NCBI GenBank assembly: GCA_003993805.1
Contig: RSEF01000001.1
Span: 70,544,845-70,608,844 of the forward strand
Length of the DNA stretch: 64,000 nt
Source of the DNA: Himantopus leucocephalus
Taxonomy: Eukaryota > Chordata > Aves > Charadriiformes > Recurvirostridae
Direction: 5' to 3'
Part shown: positions 25,001-37,000 of the stretch, piece by piece
Layout of the letters: each line of letters opens with the position of its first letter
Position numbering within the stretch: position 1 is the first letter of the stretch
The notes under the pieces: model-generated
What the model was told of the DNA's origin: nothing
Seen by the model: only the letters and a program-made list of their open reading frames with translations
Databases searched by the model: none
Made by a program: the position numbers and the translations under genes

Positions 25001-28000
25001 GTCAGACTGTAAGTTAAGGTATATGTGATTAAGAAAAATCCTGGCGAGGCAGCCATGACAGTGAATTGGCACAGGTCCTGTGCACTGTGAGAGGAGAGGC
25101 AGGGAGAAAATTAAGTGAAATTATGTCTGTCTACAGAATTCAGAGGTACGTATACGCAATGTGACTAATGAGATAATCCAGAAGTTAGGAGGTAGACTTA
25201 GCACAGGTAAGACTTATTACAACTGGGGAGAAAACTATCCGTTGAATATGAGGCCAACTACACTTAGCTACCCATGTGTAGGTATCTATACATGAAAGAG
25301 TAAAGCAGCAGTTCAGACCCCCTCAGTCAGGTATCTGGGGCACAGTTCAGTTGCTGACACACAGATACTTTGTGCCATTCGATATGCCTGCAGGCAGGTC
25401 TTGGGATGCATTTGGAATGACAGGGATGCTTGCTTGGGATCCAGCTGCCAGCCTAGTATAGGTGTCTTACAGGCCTTGTACGCTAACTTGTAGACCCATG
25501 CAGATGTCCAGGTTATCCAAGGCCAAATGACGTTAGAAAGTTATTTTTAGCTAAATAAATGAAGCACACAGGTAACTCTCAGATGAATCGTTTGCTGGGC
25601 TTCAGTGACTATTTTGACTACGGTGTCCCTTGAGCTAGTCATGCTAGAAGTCTGCTGCTATTAAAGATGCCCGCCTTGCCTCCATCTGCCACTGAAAGAG
25701 GACAGGTGTCCTCTGGTACCTCTGTCATACATGAGCAAATGACCCGAGTCATAGATCTCTGTTGACAGTACAGGAACTTAGACCCATAGATTACATGACA
25801 CCTCTATGTAAACACCTAAACTTAGGAGTCAAGCTCGAGCTGAATTGCACCCCAATTAACACAAATGTTAACAGATGGATTGTTGCTTCTGCCTTTCCTA
25901 TGAGTTGTGCTTTTTTCTTCTCCCTGTACACTTTCTGCAGTAACTTTTGAGCATTAGCTAACACTTATTCCAGTTGCCAGAGGCAGTGTCTTTGTTTAGT
26001 GCTAACGCTGCTGCTGAAAGAATATAGCTGATTTTGACATCCAGAAGTCAAAATAGCCGTTAATATTTCAAAGAGGGATCAGACAAGAGTTACAGGAATG
26101 TTTGAAGGACCAGAAAGCATTTCCTACAGTGCAGGACGTTGATCATTGGGACTTTAGCTCTGCATGCAGAGCAGTGACAGTATTACTGTACCACTCTGCA
26201 GCAACGAGTGAACAAGATTATGGCAGTTCAACAGGCAGAAACACCTAAATGTAACTGCCTCAAATGTATGTACACACAGAAATTGCTGCATAGCCTGTGT
26301 AAGCATGCCTGTAATCCTGTTACTGACAAAGATAAAGAGAGTTGAAAGGAAAAAAGGGAAATGGCATGATCACAGCCTGTAAATATAAAACGGAGATCAT
26401 AAATTTTTGTTATCATGTGGTCTTGAATCTAACAAAGACATAATATTGGGAGGTTGGAAGGGAAGCTAGGTAAATCCAGTCTAGAAATAAATGCAGATTC
26501 CTAATAAGTGTGTTATTAAATACTGAAATGGTTGGATGGGCTCTCCATCGCTGTATCTCCATGTTTTAATGGAGATTAGATGCTTTCTACAACATACACT
26601 TTAACTGAAAAAGAAATTATTTCAGAGGATTCCTATGCCAGAGGTTCTAACTAGAGCACCACCCTGCTGCGTCACAGCCCCCCAGCTGATGCAACTGTGA
26701 AAACACCCATCTTCCTCAAAAGCCACCTTTTTGTTTCCACGCTTTCCCTTTACCTGGAGCCATCACTGGCATTGCTACCACATCCCTAGCGTCCCGCTCA
26801 GACGTGCTGCAGGTGGACATTTTGCTAGGGTGACCACCAATGAGTGAGGGCACTCTCAGCCACATGGTGTGGTTTTACCTGACCGCCACTTGGCTGAAGT
26901 ACAGCTCTCTGTGGATTTGCCCACTGTGACTCACCGTGCTCCAGGATGTATTTCACAATCTCGCCATGCCCAGTCTTGGCAGCATGGTGCAACAAGGAGC
27001 AGTGATCAGGTCCTTGGATTAACAAATTGGCTCCTTTTTTACAGCATTCTATGAACTGGGAAAAGAAAATCACACAGAAGTATAAGATGGGAAGAGCAGA
27101 GAAACAAATATAAAGGCAAATTATTTACTGTTTTCATAGGAGGTCAGTACAAAAATGGAATAAAATGAAATAAAATATTACTTTAAAGCCAGCTTTTAGG
27201 CCCCAATGAAAGATTGTCTGAAACCAGATGTATTGACAATTATATGGGTTAAGAAGAGCATTTTGTATTTCCTAAACAATGAGACATTGCTAATATACTG
27301 GCAATGAATTATTGCTTGCTAGCAACGCTTGCAAAACCACTTCTGGTGAAGCTGTGGGGATATTTAAAAGTGTATGAATTTGACAGAAAATTCTGGCTTC
27401 TCTACAGAAAATCCCAATTTTTCCTTAGCGCAGGAGGCAAACACTTTCTGACTAAACCAGAAAATTCCAACTCAAAAATCCACAGGGCGGTGGGATTCAA
27501 CTCCCCCAGATCTCCCTTCTCAGCCTCTGCCCCCTGCCCAGGGCTGGTGGAGGGGGAAGGAAGCACTACGTGGGGTAAGAACAGAGAGGAAACAGCAACC
27601 GGCCAGGTCTCAGAACCGCTGCAAACGTTGGGGGGATTTGCAGTGCAGATCACTGCAGAAAAGAGGAAGAGGATTGCGGGAGTGAGGCATCATTTATGAT
27701 GCAGTACATCTGAAAAAGGGCAAGAAGTCCCCCTGTCAAAGCAAAGTCAGGCAAAAAGTTTTCAAGAAGCGGAAAGGAGACGATCTTTTTATGGCTGCTG
27801 TTTGAAGGACTGCTCCCTAAATGCCGCAGCCACAAGCGCAGGGGCGGAGGTATAGAAGGGGCACCTGGAGGCAAAGAGTTGGCCTAACAGTACTGTCATT
27901 TTTACAAATGGCTCCAAGCTGGCTTCTCGCAGATAAAATTGTAATCATTAATCACAGTCCTCATCCAAATTCGAGGGCATGTTTTCAAATCCTGACTTGG

Positions 28001-31000
28001 CTACTGAAAAACACAGCCTGAATAACTGTCAGACATGGAACTTTAGACTTTGGGCACAAAACATTTTTGCATGGGTGCCTTTTCCTCCCAATAAGTAACA
28101 ATACCAAGATACTGCATGTTTTGAGACATCCGTCAGATGATAAAACAACAAGCTGAGGTTTGTTCTACCTGGTCTGGTGGTTGCCTAGGCAGAAGTTAAG
28201 AAGCCTCTAGCAACTCTAGGGGCTTGGCCACCAACCTCACTGCCATAAAATATCCTGTACTGTGTAAGGCTGTGTCAGAACTACCCTGCTGTTCAGTGTT
28301 GCATTTGCCAGTATAGTAATTTCCCTGTTAGTAACTGACACATTGCTCTGTGCAGTGCGCTATGAATCCTGGGCTGAAAGGTGCTGTCTAACACCAGATC
28401 CTATTCACTTGAATTTCACACCTCACCTGACTGATGTGTTCCCCTAATATTCAGGGTTTCCTGGAAAGGCTGTAAAATGGCACTTGCCAGCAGTTCCTAC
28501 AGCAGTCTATTTATGTTTTGAGCAGAGGTGTGATAAAATTTACAGTATATCAGACCTGCAAAAAGTGTGAAAAAGTGGACACTCGGTGTTCTGTACTTAC
28601 CTTCAGCAGATCACCAGCTATGACTGCCTGTAAAAGTGCTGCAAAAGACAAATAGAAAACCAATGTTAGACACAAAGCATTGTGCATATAGCCTCACAGC
28701 TGGGAACATAGCTCACAGTCTGCGTAAGTTAAGACCGCTGCCTCGGTCCACTTGCATTCTCATATACTACCAAAACCAATGTGAACCCTGCACTGACACA
28801 TTGGAAAGGCAGAAGACTGCCCATGTTGCATGAAAGCTGTATAGACATCAAGCCAGCATTTCCAATGCTGCCCTTGAACTGCATGCTTCTATCTGAGCTT
28901 TTCCCTTGAGACACTTCAGAAACCTGTCAACAGTGTCCACAGGGTGGGCCCAGGTCTCCAGCACCTGAGCCATCACTAAAGGTATCAATGTCATAAACAC
29001 AGAGAACCTGAAGGTATCCTCAGACCTCTCAGAGTGTTTTCATACTGATGGTTGAGTGGTCAGTCAGCCTCAAATACAGAGTTCCAGGTTGCAGATGAAG
29101 AGGTGGCAAAAGAGAAATTTCGTAATGATCATTTGTATTACAAAAACATTTTGACATCCAGTGGGCAGCAAGTCCCCAGAGTTTGGCAGGGTCAAACACA
29201 GAACAGGAGCCAGTCCCCTCCTTTTTAGCCTTTGTAATTTAAACAGACACAGAAGGAAAGAGAGACAAAGAGAGGGAAAGTGAACAAAGGCTCACAGCGA
29301 GGCAGGGCAGAGCTGTGCACAGAGCTGGGGGCTGCTCACCACCCATTACTGTCTGCCCAGCACCCCTTAAAAAGAAGGCAGCAGGCAGAAGCCCAGGACT
29401 TTGTATTGCCCTATGTATAGGCTGCATTCAGCTAAAAAAAACACGGTGGCAAGTAACCACAAACATGAGAAGTTGTTACAAAACTATTGCTATGCAGCTA
29501 TTTCCTCCTTTTTTCCTCCCTTTCCCTATCATGACATACATATAGTAAAAAACAATTATGAATAATCTTTCTGGGAAAGCACTTACTCGGTTTGCATCCT
29601 AGAAAGCATTAAACATCTGCTTCAGTTCATAGTTTTTCAAGAGTGCCTAAGCCCATTCTTATCTTTGAGTCTAGGCAGCGCAATCAAGTTAAGCATTTGC
29701 TCAAGTGCCATCCTTGATAAAGATGCCAAAAGCTCACATCAGGAGGAACAAGGGGGAAAGAAAACCATAGTATAGTCTTGCCTCTGAAAAATAACACACA
29801 GGAAACTGCACAGTGTGAATTCCATGAGGAGCTTGTTATGGCTTCAGAAATGATGACACATCCAAGCCAAACACTGCAGAAGAGGAAGGGTGTGCAAAGA
29901 CGACTCAACACATGTCCCTTTCTTTGAAAGCACCTGGGGTTGTGCGTGGCTTTCTGGTTTCGGCAATGCCTCACGCCCTGGCCACACAGCAGCAGGAACA
30001 GCAAAAACCCAGTCCAGCTAAGTTCTGACTTGGGTAAGCAGTAGCAGCAATTCTTGTAACATTGGATTTAGGGCAGTTTTACAGTGACCATGAGTTAAAC
30101 TAAGTCCTGCAAATCCCCCTGGCATCTGTGGGAGCAAGGACACGCAGATTTGAGGAACGGAAAAAGACAAACACCAGCAGGTAAGAGCCAGAACTGGAAA
30201 AATACACATTTATCTTTTCTTCCGATTTCATTTTCAGTGGTGTACGTCCTTGGTTTTTTCCAATAGTTCTAATACTGGCTCAGCCCAAATTAATAGCAGA
30301 GCAGAATTTAACCCTTGTGTCATTCTTTTTATCTTCTTCCTCCTTTTTCACTGATCTGGTCTCACTACCACATTTATTCTGTGGGCTACCGTAGTCTGGA
30401 CTTGTATAAATATTTTGCTCTCGTCATACACATAAAAATCAAACAAACTGGTGACACCAGCTTTTCATTGCCTTCTACATCCAGTATTTCAAGACATGGC
30501 TTCTCTGAAGTTACTTCGTAAGGGGCAGATACACATTTTTCTTATGCAAACCATGTTTAAGATTGTAGTTCAGAAAAGCCAGGAGAGAGATCTAGAAAAC
30601 TATGAAGTGAAAAGAAAAGCCTGGCAAGCCGTGAGAAAACTTCTACATTGAGTATCCATAACCAGAGGTTGGTCTGGAGATAAGGTTATTAGGATAAAGT
30701 AGCTCTAAAACACATTCAGCATAATTAGACCAATCTTTTCCTCTTTTCTAAGCCTCCAATCCAGCAAAGCATTTAAGGCAGGTGCTTAGCTTTGAGGTAA
30801 TCACATTCTTTTCACCAAGTCTACCTGCACACTTAAAATTAAGTGCTTTGCTAGAGTAGAACCTATTGCATAAATGAATACATTACAGAGCAACAAAACC
30901 AGCTGGCATAACAAGCAGATTAGACTACAGTAAAATAATTCAGTGCTGTAAACCAGGATGCTGGAAGACTTAGAAGCTATTGAACTAGAAATGGAGAAAG

Positions 31001-34000
31001 GTTCTTTCGAATAGGGAACACATTTACATAAACATATGAATATTGCTCAGCACACTAACCCCATAAACCCAAATGGGACTACTGGGCACATTAAGGAGGA
31101 AGGTGAAGATGGCAAAAATCACCTGGTTGTTAAAGAGGCGGTAATACAAGCAAGCAGATGGTATTGACAAGAGAGAGCAGACTGAGAAATTGGACAAAAA
31201 TGCTGTTAACATGCAATGCCAGGCTAGCTTAAAATTAAAAACATTAAAGTGAGAATAGTTTTATTTCTTCTGAGCAACACTGCACCACTGCTGTAATATA
31301 TAACATGAATTATGCAATTGTTTTATCATATCATAAAATACCTTCAGGTCTTAAAGATGCCTCAAAAATTACTTGATTTAATAAATATTTAAATCAAGTC
31401 ATTATTTTCTCAACTTCTCCTAAGACAAGCATTTGTCACGACTAATAAAAATGTTTTATTACCTTTTTCAATTATTTAGCAAGCAGATTTATTGCTGTTG
31501 AAAGGTGACAGCTTGACAAGACTGGAGACTGAAGTGCTCTGTCTGTATAACAAGGAAGCACTCAGTCGCCGCGGTGGTAGACTCCCCAGGCTGCCTTCTC
31601 AGTGAAGCTCAACCCTCTTTACTTATACACCCCTGAGGACAACCCCTGCTCCATCCCTGCTCCATCACTGACCTCCCTGCTGAAACTGCCAGCAAATGTG
31701 TCAGTCACTGCCCAGGGTGATGGATCTTGACAGAAACAATTACCTGCTAGGATATGGACAGCCAGAAATGCAGACTGTGTATGTAACAGCTGCTAGAGAC
31801 TAGCAACTTCGAGCTTCCACTGGGTGAATTTTGAGATGAGGTTCTAACCACCCCTATGGGCCAACTTATAAAAGAAACCTCATTTGGAAAAAAAANNNNN
31901 NNNNNNNNNNNNNNNNNNNNNNNNNNNNNNNNNNNNNNNNNNNNNNNNNNNNNNNNNNNNNNNNNNNNNNNNNNNNNNNNNNNNNNNNNNNNNNNCTAGA
32001 TGATCTTACAGGTCTTTTCCAGTCTAGGAGATTCTGTGCTTCTGTGTAACAGGGCAAGCATGTGAATATAGGTTAACTGGTTGGGCCAAAAAAAGCTGCA
32101 CCAAGCTCCTATAAGGGACACTCACCCCCTTTGGAGCTTGTTATAACAGCACACAACTTATGCCAAAATAAGGACACAAATATTTGGTCCTATCATAACC
32201 ATCAGGACTGAATTTTTCCTTACAGCTGTGCCCAGGAAAAGCTGTGTTCAGGCAAAAGATGTCCCTTTCATGTCTGTGGTGGTGCAACACCACCACCACC
32301 ACCCAACTTTAGGCCGCGCAGTACTTGGTGCGATTTCCTCGCCACATGGGCGACATCATAATACGATGGACCACAACGTTCCATAATGGTCTAACATGAA
32401 AGAAAGAAAAGGTGGAGAGCAACAGACCAGAACACTATGGTAACCCCTTAGCGTGCCTGGATCCCATGACTCCTACCATTTGAAAATAATAACTATAATC
32501 GATCACTCCTGACAATATATGGATCGTGGCCAAAGAGGGGGAGATACCAGGACCCCAAGATCTAACAAGTTCTGGGCTTGTGTAACCGGTGGAAAGTACC
32601 AGAATATCCCATTGTCTGAGCTGGGCCAGAGTGGAAAGGTACCTGATGAAAGTCAGTTATCTCGGATCCTATAAGTAGCAATTCTAGCAAGATGCTTTGA
32701 GCTCTTCTGGATCACAGCGGGCTGTGGCCAGTACCTCCCCTCAGTTGAGACGCCGCTCAGGTTGACACGTTGAGGATTAGAAGACCAGGGCAAGTCAACC
32801 CCCCTCAAGTCTCAATTATCACCCATTGAGGAATGCCAATGCATTGTGCATATTTACTCTAAACTCCGGAAAAGGGAAATTTTTAACTATAGGCTAGCCT
32901 CTCTTTCATCCGCATCTCCACCTATATATACATATTAGCTTTTATGGACGTGGATGTTCTTCCATTTGTCCATGCACACGGAGGAGTTAAAAGGGGTACC
33001 CGTTGGCTCGTTAGTTGCCCACTACTACGGGATTTTTGATTCCAGCAGTTAGGGACCTGTGGAGGGGCAGGCAGGTTGTGTGCGCTTATATGCTTTTGCT
33101 TATACGTATATGTATTAATTTGAGATATGTGATTTTGCTCATATATGTATGCATTGATTTGGGATACCTCATAGTAAGTTAGTGTGAATTTTGTCATCTT
33201 CAAATCTGTAATTAAATCACTGTTCAATTATTTTATTAAATCACTTTGTAAATCTTTAAATCAGTTAATGATTAAGTGCTGCTAAAATTCAACCTCTTCA
33301 CCTACCTCAAATCATAAATAAATTTTGAATCGCTGCTAAATCATAATCATGTCAAATATTTCCATCTGTGACAATGTCCATTTACCCTGTAAATACAGCC
33401 CATGTACTGATGAGGATCTGCTTAGTAAGATCTGCTTAGGATCATAAAGCTTAGTAGTGCTGTTGACGATAAGACTCTTGGGTATATTGGTGTCAGGTGT
33501 TAACTTCCATCTTGTTTTCTTTTTATGCTGATTGTTACCACCACATTGAATGAAAGCTGATATATAGTAAAAGAAAAAAAAAATCTTGCACCAAACAGAA
33601 GAATATTTTTGCACAATTTTTAAACTTTGGGTCTGAGCGATCAAAATGGAACATCCTCAGCAAAAAGAGGGCTGACAAACCAGGAGAACCAGTTTCACAT
33701 TTCAATGCTTATGAAAGAAGCTGCATTATAACGAAACAAGAGGCATTTTGATGGGGGATTTGATTGCCTGTAAGCCTGAAGAGACAGCAACTTATAAATG
33801 CAACTATAGCTTAAAAAGAAAAAACGTCTCTCACTAGCCATTTTAGAAAGTCTAGCCCTATATGTCAGCAACATCTCTTTCTAATCTAACGTCAGCCATG
33901 AGAAAGAAGGTGCTGGTGGTCTACACCTGCAGGAGCTGTCTGGCATGGGAATGGGGAATGGCGAAAGGTTCCTGGTACCTGAGGCAGGAGTTCTGCCTCA

Positions 34001-37000
34001 GCCCGAAGACTGCATAAGAACCATGATGGAAATATGACAGCAGTTTAGAGGCAGAGTTTAGAGAGACATGCAGTTTAGAGGCTTCCTGCCCAGAACATAG
34101 TCCCTCTTGTGCTGACTACAGCAGAGAGTCATTGATTTTTAAATTTTTCCCAAAATGTATTTGTTTGCTGCCACTATCCTGAAGAAACAGGTGGTAAACA
34201 AGATTTCCCCACAGGACTTCAGCTTTAGGAAAGGCTTAGGCTTCTTAGGGAATCCTAGGGCAATGGCACGAGTCTAGGTAGCTCATGACAGCAGTGCTGT
34301 GAGGCACTACTTCCATGAAAGAAAACCAAATAAAGAGCCTGAGAGCTCAAAATGCTCCCAAGAGACGAAGAAAACTGACAGTGCGGCAACCTGCTGCAAC
34401 CAAAAGCTTGAAAGCAGATCAGCTGAGCAGCAGCCAGACACAGACGTCTGAGGACTATTCAGCAAGGGGAATATTATGAAGGCCTTCACACAGCATCTCG
34501 AGCTAATCCATCTGTACAGGAAAACGTGTGCATAAGCACACATTCTCCTGTGGTTTGAGAGACACTTTTGAAGCCTGCTGGCCCTCTGAATAAGTCATAC
34601 TTCAATAACATCTATTTCTATGATTGCACAAAGAGGTAGAAAACCCTTCTAAACATTTGTGGGTTGCTCTTTAGTTACAAAAGCAACCCATCCTCTGCAG
34701 ATTCAAAGGAGAGAACTGACACAGTTTTGACTAACTTGGGAATAAGACAAAAATTTTAATATGCAAAAAAATCACCCATTACTCAGGTGGTTATAAATAT
34801 GCATTACAAGCCTTTTCCTTTTAAGAGTTTTGGATTCAAACAACACACAGCATCAAACCACTGTTTAGAGAGGAAAAAGGAAGTAAAAATAACCACACAG
34901 GCTTGCTGGAGGGAAAGAAAGGCTAAATTCTCACTTACACAGAAGTCCCTTCATACAACTGTGGAAGGATAAAGAGGCTTTCAAGCAGATGTAAATTACA
35001 CTCAAGCTGCCTTTAAGGCCCCATTTGCACTGTCAGACTAGTTTAAAGGTACTTTGATGCCAATTAGAGTCCACCCTGAATTGTTTATGTGGCACTGGTG
35101 CTAAGCTGAGAGTGCAGTTGATAGTTAGGAGTGGAAGTATTCAGATCCTAATGCCAAACTTTTCCTGCAAGACCGTTTAACTCAAATTTACAAAAGGCAG
35201 GGATGACCGTAAAGAAAAAGGACTTCCTTTGTAAATGGTCTAAAAACCCAAAGAACAGTTGCAGATAAACTAAGTACGATCTGGTAGACATCTTCACTTT
35301 TTTGCTTCCCTTTTCCCTTCCACCATTTTTATTTTTAAGCCAAGACAGGAACAATTAATGTCATTTTCAGGAGTAATGTGGTGGAGGAAAACATCTCTGA
35401 TCAAGCGAGAACACAAGGCAGGGAAGACTTTGGCTGACTAATGCAGCCACTTTATCAATAGACTGGCATTACTTTGGCAGGAAGAGAATTCTAGGTAAAA
35501 TAATTAAGCAATGATTTATTTTTTATTTAAAAATAAAAAGGCCACACTGTTCGCCCCCTTCCCTGACTTGACTATCACAGGCACTCCTACCACGCTCCCT
35601 TCATATTTTTGCTGCTGCAAGCCTGGCTGCAGTGCCTTTGCCTGGCAATATCTATGTAACTCTTCCTCAGCAAGCTGGGGCTTCACAGTACGACCAAATA
35701 ATCTGAAAGTTAGTTCAAGCATTTATTTGCTGGCCACAGCCTTCCGTGGATGGAGCAAATTGGTTTTTTGATTTACTTTAACAAGTTGCCACTCCTACCT
35801 GACCATGAGCAGCTTCCATCAGAAACAAAAAAAAACAGGAGCAAAGTAGGTTGCAAGGTTACCCAGGGCTGCTTCTTGCAAATAGGTGCTCTGATTCAGA
35901 CAACACATTCCTTACTCCTAGTTCCTCCTGCGGGGAAAGGGATAATGGCAGTGGCCATCTGGAAACCAATGTTCCCCAGTTTTCCTCTATTACTCATTCA
36001 GATGTCCACATCTGCCAGACGTCTTCCTTCGAGTTGCCTACTGACCCCTCTGCCTGCTTAGATGTGATGAGAGGTGGGGTGTAGGCATCTTTTAAAGGTT
36101 TTGGGCAGAGAGGACCTCCCTCAGCCCTGGAGAAGCGCTTTGACAGAATGCTTTCTCTTGCTATATGTACCACAGCTCTCCATTGATACCAGCCTCTGCT
36201 GAGCTGAGAAGCAAATGAACAAACTCAGAGCAGATCCCCAAGCAACTGTTGGCTCAGCTGGTCACAGACATACTTTCAAAACACTATCCAGGAGGGCTTT
36301 CTTCCCAAAGTGGCTAATTAATCAAAATAAATACCTGCAGTCAGGAGCCCCCTCACTGTACTGTCTTTGATTTGTTCAGAGAAAGCATTCCAAGACAACT
36401 CAATTTGTTGCTAGGTAAACGGCTGCAACATCACCCTGAAGAACATATCTTCTCAGCTGGAGCTGCATGAAACCATCACTCTCTTTTGAAGGAATCCGGT
36501 GTACAAAACAGAGGTGCCTTTTTTTTTTTTTTTTTTTTAAAAATTCTACCAGCACTGAGACATTTGGGTTCATCTGTATTTCCCTGCTCGTCCTGTTATT
36601 CAGGATGACAGGATGCTTAAAAAACTCTTGAGGAGAATGTCCCTTTGCAGACTATGACTAGCAAGACTAGTGAGCAGTGGATCCAGAAAGAAGAAAGGAG
36701 GTTGAGAGAGTGAAGTCCATGTTCCCCCAGGCCACCAGGGACAACCGGAAGTCCCATGTATTGGAGGTCCCAGGAAGTGTTCTCAGCTCTTGTGCCGCTT
36801 TCTGGGGATCCTAAAGCCATCTTCCTCTTTGCATGGGTACATACCTCCTCTTTTTAATGGAGCAGATAGCACTGGAGCAAATACCATAACGGACAGCACA
36901 TTTTGCCTACCAGGCAGGAGCAGATACTGCATAGCAAAGCATTTTGCTGTACAGCTTACTGTACTGCAAAGCAAGTGCTGCCGCTGCTTTCCATGCACAC

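Larger units (their letters stand above)
19437..26934 (-). other. DGKI: DGKI intron (7,498 bp)
   Basis: It contains the purine-rich block (21.1-22.3 kb), a 15-bp tandem duplication and a GAT repeat near 24.5 kb, and a short CR1 tail at 26.4 kb. Otherwise it is unique-looking sequence with no gene. Confidence 0.9.
32275..33349 (+). mobile_element. Candidate solo LTR of an endogenous retrovirus
   Basis: The block begins TGTGGTGGTGC and ends CTAAATCATAATCA, so it has TG...CA termini. It is flanked on both sides by TGTC (32271-32274 and 33350-33353), which fits a 4-bp target-site duplication. ATGTC also occurs on both sides, so a 5-bp duplication is possible. Inside are a TATA box (TATAAG at 32670), an AATAAA at 33317-33322 and CpG-rich sequence unlike its neighbours. 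No retroviral open frame is present, so it would be a solo LTR. It resembles avian ERV LTRs in layout, but the family is not certain. It lies in a DGKI intron, antisense to the gene. Confidence 0.6.

Noticed and set aside
26825..26934. Continuation of the ankyrin frame past the 3' end of exon 27055-26935.
   Set aside because: A consensus donor GTGAGT ends the exon, and the next true exon (19436-19400) continues the known protein; the extension is intron read-through.
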